Source: Thermobifida cellulosilytica TB100
GTDB taxonomy: Bacteria; Actinomycetota; Actinomycetes; Streptosporangiales; Streptosporangiaceae
Length of the DNA stretch: 64,000 nucleotides
Direction of reading: 5' to 3'
NCBI RefSeq assembly: GCF_001517975.1
Contig: NZ_KQ950181.1
Span: 310,060 to 374,059, forward strand
Of the stretch, positions 1 through 7,042 are shown piece by piece. The translations under genes were made by a program, and so were the position numbers. The notes below the pieces were generated by a model, which worked only from the letters and a program-made list of their open reading frames with translations, was not told the DNA's origin and ran no database searches. The stretch's first letter is position 1; every line of letters starts with the position of its first letter.

Positions 1-366
1 AGCCCGCTGGCCAGCGGGCTGTTCACCGGCCGGATCACGGCCGACACCGTCTTCGCGCCCGGCGACTGGCGGGCGCACTCCCCGGCGTTCCACGGCGAGG
101 CGCTGCGCCGCAACCTCGCGCTCGTGGGCCGGCTGGCGGAACTGGCCGGAGCCGGCGGGCTCACGGTCGGCCAGTTGGCGATCGCGTGGGTGCTGGCCCA
201 GCCCGGCGTGCACGCCGCGGTCGTGGGGGCGCACCACCTCCACAACGTCGACAGTTGCCTCGCCGCGGCGGAGGCCCACCTCACCGCCGAGGACCTCGCC
301 GCCGTTGAGCGGATCGCCGCCGACGCGGTGCCGGTCGGGGGAGCCGCCCCCGAGACCGTCGCCTGA
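1..366 (+). CDS. Aldo/keto reductase, C-terminal part (5' end outside window)
   Basis: The frame is open from the first base and ends in TGA at 364-366, giving 121 residues. The segment with LTVGQLAIAWVLAQPGV, followed by AVVGAHHLHNVDSCLAAAE and an ...LTAEDLAAVERI end, is the C-terminal NADP-binding region typical of aldo/keto reductases (TIM-barrel NAD(P)H-dependent carbonyl reductases, cytosolic). The catalytic Tyr/Lys/Asp/His lie upstream and cannot be checked. The gene converges with the ABC transporter gene that ends 20 bp downstream, so it is a separate transcription unit. The substrate cannot be inferred. Confidence 0.85.
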   Translation, partial: SPLASGLFTGRITADTVFAPGDWRAHSPAFHGEALRRNLALVGRLAELAGAGGLTVGQLAIAWVLAQPGVHAAVVGAHHLHNVDSCLAAAEAHLTAEDLAAVERIAADAVPVGGAAPETVA

Positions 367-385
367 GCGCCCCGCGCGGCGGACG

Positions 386-2197
386 TCACCGCGGAGCCGG
401 GGGAGCCGGTCCCGGCGGGGCGGGCAGGGCATCCGCGGCCGCCGCCCCGGCGCTGGGGGAACCTCCTCCGGGGAAGGCGGCGGCCCCGCCCTCGGGACCA
501 CCGGGAGAGCCCGTGGGCTGTGCCCCCATGAGGTCGCGGTAGTCGGGCGAGGTACGCAGCAGCTCCCGGTGGGTGCCGCTGACGGCCCTGCCCTGGGCGA
601 CCAGGACCACCCGATCGGCCCGCCGGGCGGCCTCCACGCGGTGGGCCACGACGACCAGGGTGCGCCCCGAGGCCCGTAGCGCCTCCTCGACCCGGGGGTC
701 GCACTCCGGGCTGAGATGGCTGGTGGCCTCGTCGAGGACGACGATCCCGGCCTCGGTCAGCAGGGGCCGCACCAGGGCGACCAGTTGGCGTTCTCCCGGG
801 GTCAGCGCCCCCGGGTCCACCGGCGCGTCCAGTCCGCCCAGACGGCGGACCAGGTCGGCGGCCCCCACCTGACGGGCCGCCCGGTGGATCCGGCCGTCGT
901 CGACGGGGCGGTCGGCCAGGTACGTCAGGTTCTCGCGGACGGTCGCCGCGAAGACGTGCCCGTGCTGGGGGAGCACGACGATCTCCCCGGAGTCCTCCGG
1001 CGCCCTGCCGTCGAGGCGCACCGTTCCCCGCTGCGGTCGGACCAGCCCGCAGAGAAGGTCGACCAGGGTGGTCTTGCCCGCCCCGCTCGGCCCCACCACC
1101 GCCACGTGCTCCCCCGGCAGGATGACGAGGTCGAGGTCGCGGAAGACCGGTTCACCGGCTCCGTAGGAGAAGGAGACCGAGGAGAAGCGGATGAGCGGCG
1201 CCCGGCCGGTGGGGCGCTGCCGCGCGGCCCGGGAGAGGACCCGGTCCGGGGGAGCCGTCTCGTCGGCGCTGATCCGCTGGAGCGCGGTGACCAGGCGGGG
1301 GACCGAGTCCGCGGCTGTCTGGACGAAGGAGTGCAGGGCCGGGACCAGGCCGGTCGAGATGTAGGTGAGCGCACCGGACAGCTCCCCGGCGCTCAGACCG
1401 CCGTCCGACAGGAGCGGCGCACAGCCGAGGACGAGGACCAGCGGCAGGTAGCCGCCGATCGCCACCACCGCGCTCCTGACCGAGCCCAGGTGGGCTGCGG
1501 CACGCTCCGCTGCCGCCTGCCGGTCCGCCAGGGCGGACACCTCCTCCGCCACCCGCCGCTGGGCCCCCAGGGCCGTGATGTCGCGAAGCGCGGTCACCGC
1601 CGACTCCACACCGGCCGACAGCTCCTCCTCCGCCAGGTAGACCCGGCGCTGCCGGGCCAGCAGTCGCCGCAGGGAGAAGGCCAGCACCGCCAGCGCCGCG
1701 GCCACCGGCGGAAGCACCAGGGCGATGAGGGGCGGCGACAGCAGTGCCAGGCCCGCGGCGACCGACGCGACCGTGGCGCACAGCCCGGCCGCCCCCAGGA
1801 GGACCCCCGCCGTCACCCCGCGCACGGCTTCGGTCTGGCGGGTCAGGCGGGCCAGCGCCCGCTCCCCCGGGAGGCGCGGGTCCACGCAGACCGCGGCGAG
1901 AGCGGCGGCGACGACGCGGGCGGCCAGCCGGTCGCGCAGCGGTTCCACCACGGCGGCCAGGGAGCGGAAGGTGCGGCGCGCCGCCACCGAGCCCGCCACG
2001 GCGGTCAACGGGACGAGCGACGCGGTGAGGAGGCCCAGGAGCGGTCGGCCGCCGAGGAAGCCCTCGTCGACCGCGTAGGCGACCAGGCGCCCCGTCGCCA
2101 GGGTCGGCAGGGTCTGCACGGTGCTCCACACCAGCAGTGCGAGCAGGGGCCGTCGCCCCGCCCACAGGGAGCGCAGGTAGTCCCGGCCCGCGGTCAC
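386..2197 (-). CDS. ABC exporter subunit (permease-ATPase fusion), lanthipeptide locus
   Basis: 603-residue half-exporter with an N-terminal six-helix membrane domain (about residues 15-300) and a C-terminal nucleotide-binding domain. Intact ATPase motifs are visible: Walker A GPSGAGKTTLV, a signature-like LTPGERQLVAL, Walker B IVVLDEATSHL and an H-loop VVVAHR. I chose the GTG at 2195-2197 because it overlaps the stop of the preceding gene by 4 nt (GTGA) and the protein then begins just before the first membrane helix; an upstream ATG in the same frame would add 44 Pro/Arg-rich residues. It is the last gene of the order LanKC, precursor, transporter, transporter, matching amfA/ramB-type exporters. 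It most likely pairs with the degenerate subunit encoded just before it to export the processed lanthipeptide. Confidence 0.85.
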   Translation of the reverse strand: MTAGRDYLRSLWAGRRPLLALLVWSTVQTLPTLATGRLVAYAVDEGFLGGRPLLGLLTASLVPLTAVAGSVAARRTFRSLAAVVEPLRDRLAARVVAAALAAVCVDPRLPGERALARLTRQTEAVRGVTAGVLLGAAGLCATVASVAAGLALLSPPLIALVLPPVAAALAVLAFSLRRLLARQRRVYLAEEELSAGVESAVTALRDITALGAQRRVAEEVSALADRQAAAERAAAHLGSVRSAVVAIGGYLPLVLVLGCAPLLSDGGLSAGELSGALTYISTGLVPALHSFVQTAADSVPRLVTALQRISADETAPPDRVLSRAARQRPTGRAPLIRFSSVSFSYGAGEPVFRDLDLVILPGEHVAVVGPSGAGKTTLVDLLCGLVRPQRGTVRLDGRAPEDSGEIVVLPQHGHVFAATVRENLTYLADRPVDDGRIHRAARQVGAADLVRRLGGLDAPVDPGALTPGERQLVALVRPLLTEAGIVVLDEATSHLSPECDPRVEEALRASGRTLVVVAHRVEAARRADRVVLVAQGRAVSGTHRELLRTSPDYRDLMGAQPTGSPGGPEGGAAAFPGGGSPSAGAAAADALPAPPGPAPPAPR

Positions 2198-3930
2198 GGC
2201 TCCGCCCGTCCCGCGAGGCGGGGTGCCGGCCCGGAACCGGGAGCCTGGGCCAGCGCCGCCCGGTAGTCCGGATCGGAGACCAGGACGCGGTGCGGGGCGA
2301 CGCCGCGGATCCGGGGGCCGTCGAACCACACGACCAGGTCCGCCCGCGCCGCGACAGAGGCCCGCCGGGTGACCAGGAGCCGGGAGCCGCGCCGGGGAGC
2401 GACGGTGAGCACCCGGTTGACCAGGCGTTCGGTGACCGTGTCGAGGTTGGAGGTGGCGTCCTCGGCGACCAGCAGGCGCGGCTCACGGAAGAGCGCCCGG
2501 GCGATTCCCAGGCGTTGCCGCTCCCCGTCGGACACGGCCACCGCGTGGAGCGGGGTGTGCCAGCCCAGCGGGAGCCGGGCCACGTAGTCGTCGATCGCGG
2601 CGGCCCGGGCGGCTGCCTGGAGCCTGTCCGGTGCAGGGGCGTCGCCTCCCACGGCCTGCTCCAGGGTCCTGCCGAACAGCCGGGGAGCCGAGGGGGCGTA
2701 TCCGACGGCCGCACGCAGCTCCTCTGGGCGCAGCTCCGCCAGGTCCGCCCCGTCCAGGAGGACTCTCCCGGAGTCGGGGTCCATGAGCCGTGCGGCGAGC
2801 CAGGCCACCGCCGTCCCCTGCGGCCCCGCCGCGACGACGGCGGTGACCCCTCCGCCCGGCACGACCAGGTTCACCCGGTCCAGCAGCAGCCGTCCGGCGG
2901 AGTCGGCCACGGTGACGTCCTCTAGGCGCAGCTCCCCCCTGCCCTCCGGCAGGGGGAGGGAGCCGTGGCGGGGGCGGGGGCGGGCCAGGAGGCTGTCCAC
3001 CTGCCCCGCTCCGGCCCGCGCCCGGGCGACCGTGGAGAGCAGGGCGGCCTGGTCGAACACGGCCAGCCCTTGCACCGCGTACAGCAGGGCGGCCGCGAGT
3101 GCTCCCGGGGTCAGCCGCCCCTGGACGACACCGGTCCCGGCCACCGCGAGAACGGCGCCCTGGACGGCGGGGACCAGGACCTCCACCCCTCGGGTGGCAC
3201 GTCCCACGGCCTCCCAGAAGGCGCGGCCCGCCGCGTGCAGCGGGCCGAGGGCGGCCAGGATCTGGCGGGCCTCCCGCTTCGCGGTCCCCGACACGGCTAT
3301 GGTCCGCGCCCCGGCGATGCTGTTCAGCAGCCGCTCCGCGAGACACGCCTGGGCGTGCTGGTAGCGGTGGGCGGCCTCGGTGCTGTCGGCCATGAAGCGC
3401 CACAGCACCAGGAAGCCGAAGGAGGCGACCACTCCGTAGGCGCCCAGGGTCCACAGGTCCAGCAGGCCCAGGGCGGCGACCGCCCCCAGCGCCGACAGGG
3501 CCGTGATCGCGGACTGGGCCAGGGCCACCGGGCCGCCCGCGGCCTCCGGCGCCCCCGCGACGACGGGCACGGCGAGGGCGCCGCCTCCGGTGGCGGAGAG
3601 CGGGCGCGGGGGGCCGGAGAGCAGCCCGCCGACGGCGTCGCGCCGCAGCCGGGCCGTGGCCCGCGCGGTGAAGTGGGCGCGGGTCACGGACGCCGCGGCC
3701 TCACCCAGGACGACCAGCCCGCACACCGCGGCGACCGAGGCCAGGGGGCCGGCCACGGCGGAACCCGAAAGAACCGAGTCCACCGCGGAGGCCAGGACCG
3801 CCGGCAGGGCGAGACCCGCAGCCGACCGGGCCGCCAGGGCGAGGACGTGCGCTGCGAGCGGGCCTCGGCCGTGGGAGGCCGCGGACAGGAGCAGCCGGTC
3901 GGCCCGGGGGTCGATGATGCGGTTCACCAC
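2194..3930 (-). CDS. ABC exporter subunit with degenerate nucleotide-binding domain, lanthipeptide locus
   Basis: 578-residue half-exporter: six-helix membrane domain (about residues 15-290) then an ATPase-like domain. The ATP site looks damaged. The Walker A region (about residues 366-376) reads AAGPQGTAVAWLA and has no Lys. The Walker B end reads VAEDATSNLD, with Asp and Glu swapped relative to the usual LDEATS. The H-loop position reads VTRRAS, with no His. The signature (VSDGERQRLGIARAL) is recognisable. This fits the inactive partner of a heterodimeric exporter, the functional site being contributed by the next gene, with which it overlaps by 4 nt. It resembles AmfB/RamA-type transporters of SapB-like clusters. 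It follows the precursor gene after a hairpin in the 114-bp gap. Confidence 0.85.
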   Translation of the reverse strand: MVNRIIDPRADRLLLSAASHGRGPLAAHVLALAARSAAGLALPAVLASAVDSVLSGSAVAGPLASVAAVCGLVVLGEAAASVTRAHFTARATARLRRDAVGGLLSGPPRPLSATGGGALAVPVVAGAPEAAGGPVALAQSAITALSALGAVAALGLLDLWTLGAYGVVASFGFLVLWRFMADSTEAAHRYQHAQACLAERLLNSIAGARTIAVSGTAKREARQILAALGPLHAAGRAFWEAVGRATRGVEVLVPAVQGAVLAVAGTGVVQGRLTPGALAAALLYAVQGLAVFDQAALLSTVARARAGAGQVDSLLARPRPRHGSLPLPEGRGELRLEDVTVADSAGRLLLDRVNLVVPGGGVTAVVAAGPQGTAVAWLAARLMDPDSGRVLLDGADLAELRPEELRAAVGYAPSAPRLFGRTLEQAVGGDAPAPDRLQAAARAAAIDDYVARLPLGWHTPLHAVAVSDGERQRLGIARALFREPRLLVAEDATSNLDTVTERLVNRVLTVAPRRGSRLLVTRRASVAARADLVVWFDGPRIRGVAPHRVLVSDPDYRAALAQAPGSGPAPRLAGRAEP

Positions 3931-3976
3931 TCTGCTTCTTCCGTGTCTGTGCCGGGGAGGCGGCGGGCGGAGTGGA

Positions 3977-4016
3977 GCCCCCGGGGGGCGGCGCGGTCCG
4001 CCCTCCCCCCGGGGGC
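3977..4016 (-). terminator. GC-rich hairpin between lanthipeptide precursor and exporter genes
   Basis: GCCCCCGGGGGGCGG at 3977-3991 can pair with CCGCCC...GGGGGC at 3998-4016, with small bulges. It lies just downstream of the precursor stop on the minus strand and before the exporter start. In lanthipeptide operons a partial terminator here often makes precursor mRNA more abundant than exporter mRNA; that role is inferred. Confidence 0.45.
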
Positions 4017-4044
4017 CGGGGCTGCCGTGCGGCGACGGCGGTGG

Positions 4045-4176
4045 TCAGCAGTTGCCCCAGGTGAAGGAGGAAGGCCAGCCCGGGCAGGGGGAGACCACGC
4101 TGAGGGTGCTGACGAGGCCGGTGGTCTCCTGCTCGGCGGCGGCTTCCAGGAGCTGGAATCCGAGGATTCGGCTCAT
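4045..4176 (-). CDS. lanA: Class III lanthipeptide precursor (SapB/AmfS-like)
   Basis: 43-residue peptide starting MSRILGFQLLEAAAEQE; ATG at 4174-4176 is preceded by AAAGGAGAAGAAC, a strong ribosome-binding site. The leader contains ILGFQLLE, a variant of the LLDLQ-type recognition box of class III leaders. The C-terminal core (TLSVVSPCPGWPSSFTWGNC, residues 24-43) holds two Ser/Thr...Cys sets. S23/S26 with C31 fits S-x2-S-x4-C (S26/S29 is an alternative pairing). S36-x2-T39-x3-C43 fits the labionin/lanthionine spacing made by LanKC enzymes. It sits 97 bp downstream of the synthetase gene and upstream of two exporters. The product is probably a small two-ring morphogenetic or antimicrobial peptide; cleavage site and ring chemistry are inferred. 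Confidence 0.85.
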   Translation of the reverse strand: MSRILGFQLLEAAAEQETTGLVSTLSVVSPCPGWPSSFTWGNC

Positions 4177-4273
4177 CGTTCTTCTCCTTTCTGGACGTGG
4201 GACGGATGTACCTCGGGGCCCGGAGGCCCCTTCCGGGCGGAGGCCCGGAAGACTCGGGTGCGCGAGGGGCGGC

Positions 4274-6862
4274 TCAGGAGGTCCGACCCGCGGCTTCGGG
4301 AGGGCCGTACGCGAGGAACGGCAGCGACCGTCCCCCGCCGTAGGCGTTGAGCGCGAGCAGGATTCCGGCGGCCCCGGAGGCGAGGTCGGCCGAGAAGCGC
4401 AGCAGGTGGTTGCCCGCGAAGGCCAGGTGGCCCGCATGGGTGCCCGCGTAGAGGGGGAGCCCTTCGACGAGGCGCCGGGCGGTTCGCCGCAGATGCTCGT
4501 CGGGGCGCAGCGACAGCGCCTGGGCGAGGTAGAGGAGGATGCCCGCCCGGCCGTTGAACACGCCGGGAAGGTAGTAGAACTCGTACGACGCGGCGCGGTC
4601 GATCCCCGACCGCGCCTCCAGGAGCTTCGGGTCCTCCGTCCCGGTCGAGGCCAGGTACTGGTCCAGGGCTATGCCCACCCCGGTGCTGCCGAACTCCAGG
4701 TAGGGAAGGGTGCGCCAGTCGTCGGACACCTCGAGGGAGTCGTTCTTGGTCACCGTGCACCGGTCCAGGTCCCGGGTGAGCGCCCGCAGCGCCAGGTCGA
4801 GCGCGGCGGAGTCGCCCGTGCGCCGGTGCAACCGGAGGAAGAACAGGCAGGCCCCCGACCAGCCGTGCACGAGTCCGGCGCGGACCTTCTCGGCCGCGGT
4901 GTCGGGCTGCTGCGCCATCGCGGTGGCCAGGCGGTCGGCCACGCGCAGTGCCGCCTCGTGGAACTCCCGGTCTCCGGTCTCCTCGGCGAAGTGCAGGAGG
5001 TTGAGTCCTTCACCGGCCAGCCCGCGGAAGAGCCCGAAGCCTTCCTGCTCGGTCGCGGGGGAGCGCAGCCCGGCCCGTTCCAGGACGTCGAGGGCGTCGG
5101 AGCGGCGGCCGAGCCGGTCCAGGGCGTAGGCGATGCCGTGGAGCCCGGTGTAGAAGCCGGGATGCACCTCGTCGGCCTCGGCCGTGCGGCGGACCAGCCA
5201 CTCCTCGTGTTCGACGGGGCGGGGAAGCCCCGATTCGGCCAGGGCGAGGAGGACTCCGGCGGCTCCGAAGGCGAGTCCGAGGCCGTCGCAGGTGAGGAAC
5301 TGCTCGATGTCTCCGGGGTAGAGCCGGTCGTGCCGCTCGGGGGTCGCGCTGAGCCGGATCCCCTGGGCGATCTCCGCTTTCAGGGCGGCGTCCTCGACGG
5401 GCCTGCCGGACAGGTAGGACGCGGCGACGGGGGAGAGGGGGAGCGGGGGCCCGTGCCGGGAGGGGGCCGCCGCCTCCGGGCTCAGGTCGGCGAGCAGTCC
5501 GGCGGCGAAGTCCCTGGGAAGGCGGAAACGCCGTTCCGCGGCGCGCACGAGCTGCTCGACCTTGCCGGGGGCGCGCAGCAGCATGGGGGTGACCGGCAGG
5601 AACATGTCGAGCTTCAGGCAGGCCAGCACCCACCGGTCGGCGGCGGTCCCCCGCAGTCCCGGCGGTGCGACGAAGCCGGGAGCGCCCTGGGGAGCCCGCC
5701 ACTGCGGGTCGTCCAACGCGCTGAACTCGAAGTCGACGAACACCGGGGAGCCGTCCTCGCGGAGGATGATGTTCTTGGGGTGGAGGTCCCCGATGACGAC
5801 CCCGCGGGCGTGGATGCGCCGCACCGCCTCCTCGATCTGGGCGAGCGTGTCCAGAGCCCAACGCACGTACTCCTGGTCACGCTCCGCGGAGAACCCGGGG
5901 ACCAGAACGGGGGTGCGGTTCATGGCGGCGCGTTTCAGGACGAGCCCTTCGACGTGCTCCAGCACCACGAACTTGTGCTCCCAGGCGGTGAACAGGCCGT
6001 GGTACTCGGGGACGCAGTCCAGGCCCGACAGCCGCTCCAGCACGGCGGCCTCCCGCTCCAGCCGGGTGACGGCGTCGTCGCCGAGGACGTCCACCCCCGC
6101 CCACGGCCGCGCCTCCTTGAGCACCACCGTCCGCCCGTCGCGCCTGTCTCGGGCGCGGTAGACGCCGCCGGCGTTGGAGAAGTGCAGGGCCGTTTCGGGG
6201 GTGAAGGGGAAGTCCTCCGCGTCGTCCTCGTCCTGCGCGGCTTCGGCGAGGAAGGCGGGCATCGGGACCCAGGAGGGCGGGCGGAAGCCAGGCTCGCGCG
6301 GATCGGGAACCAGCTCCCCCTCGGGGGTCTCGATCGCGTGCACCCGCCTTCCGTCAGCGGTCACGCAGTAGCGTTCACGAAATCCCCCGTAACGTACGTA
6401 AAGCGGCCCGGACTTCCAGCGCAGATCGCTGAGGACATAGGGCCCGGGAATTCCCGAGAGGGATTCTCCGAGTTCGGTGAGAATGTTCTTCAGCTCTGTC
6501 TCGTTGCGTGTGTAGAGGGTGCAGAACTTTCCGCTGGAGCCCCGGTCCGCGTATTTGGAGTTCTGTGCTCTCAGCTCGTGGGGTCCGCGGAGGAACTTGA
6601 AGGAGATCCCGTTGGTGAAACAGTAGGAGGAGACCTCGTGGAGCGTTTTCTCCGCGTGCTCCTCCGACGTGCTCACATGGACCTTCCAGCCCTGGTCGGG
6701 CAGGGGACGGGGTGCGGAGAAGGAGACCCAGGGCCCCTGGGACCCGCGCCGCCACCCCCGCGGCGCGCGAGCAGAGGCGAGGGCGAAACCGCCGTCCCGG
6801 CGGTGCGGTCGGTCATAGAAATCCGTTCCCTCTGGGCAGAAAAGAAGGTAGCGGCCGTCCAT
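4274..6862 (-). CDS. lanKC: Class III lanthionine synthetase LanKC
   Basis: 862-residue three-domain enzyme that phosphorylates Ser/Thr of the precursor, eliminates phosphate and cyclises with Cys. Residues 1-220 form the phospho-Ser/Thr lyase region (starts MDGRYLLFCPEGTDFYD). About 225-490 is a Ser/Thr-kinase-like domain with VVLKEARPW (Lys), a catalytic loop GVVIGDLHPKNIILRED and a metal-binding VDFEF. About 520-862 is a LanC-like cyclase; it has WSGACLFFL and GTHAGHLAF segments but lacks the Cys-Cys-His zinc ligands, as is normal for class III and unlike class IV. The start at 6860-6862 is favoured by homology of the first residues, although the purine-rich site is very close to the ATG. 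It is the first gene of the operon; the 178-bp upstream gap should hold the promoter. Confidence 0.92.
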   Translation of the reverse strand: MDGRYLLFCPEGTDFYDRPHRRDGGFALASARAPRGWRRGSQGPWVSFSAPRPLPDQGWKVHVSTSEEHAEKTLHEVSSYCFTNGISFKFLRGPHELRAQNSKYADRGSSGKFCTLYTRNETELKNILTELGESLSGIPGPYVLSDLRWKSGPLYVRYGGFRERYCVTADGRRVHAIETPEGELVPDPREPGFRPPSWVPMPAFLAEAAQDEDDAEDFPFTPETALHFSNAGGVYRARDRRDGRTVVLKEARPWAGVDVLGDDAVTRLEREAAVLERLSGLDCVPEYHGLFTAWEHKFVVLEHVEGLVLKRAAMNRTPVLVPGFSAERDQEYVRWALDTLAQIEEAVRRIHARGVVIGDLHPKNIILREDGSPVFVDFEFSALDDPQWRAPQGAPGFVAPPGLRGTAADRWVLACLKLDMFLPVTPMLLRAPGKVEQLVRAAERRFRLPRDFAAGLLADLSPEAAAPSRHGPPLPLSPVAASYLSGRPVEDAALKAEIAQGIRLSATPERHDRLYPGDIEQFLTCDGLGLAFGAAGVLLALAESGLPRPVEHEEWLVRRTAEADEVHPGFYTGLHGIAYALDRLGRRSDALDVLERAGLRSPATEQEGFGLFRGLAGEGLNLLHFAEETGDREFHEAALRVADRLATAMAQQPDTAAEKVRAGLVHGWSGACLFFLRLHRRTGDSAALDLALRALTRDLDRCTVTKNDSLEVSDDWRTLPYLEFGSTGVGIALDQYLASTGTEDPKLLEARSGIDRAASYEFYYLPGVFNGRAGILLYLAQALSLRPDEHLRRTARRLVEGLPLYAGTHAGHLAFAGNHLLRFSADLASGAAGILLALNAYGGGRSLPFLAYGPPEAAGRTS

Positions 6863-7000
6863 CTCCTCGAATCCCCCGGCGGTTCACGGATCGCGGATTT
6901 CTTCGGGAAATCCGGAGGACCTTCCGTCCAGGTCCGGAGAGGATTAGAACACGAGGAAACGCGTTTCCGTCGCCCACTGACCAAACTCCGACCAGACACC

Positions 7001-7042
7001 GACCGCCCGGCGCCGCTCCCCGGGGAGCGGCGCCGGGCGGTC
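7001..7042 (-). terminator. 42-bp perfect palindrome at the end of the FtsX-type gene
   Basis: GACCGCCCGGCGCCGCTCCC at 7001-7020 is exactly mirrored by 7023-7042, and the two central bases CG also pair, so the whole 42 bp is palindromic. Its right edge overlaps the last bases of the permease stop codon (TCA at 7041-7043 on the plus strand). There is no T-run, as is common for actinobacterial terminators. It probably insulates the ABC operon from the lanKC promoter. Confidence 0.7.

Noticed and set aside
716-2266. Long plus-strand frame opposite the ABC transporter
   Set aside because: Arg/Gln/Gly-rich shadow typical of high G+C DNA; the minus-strand transporter has all family motifs.
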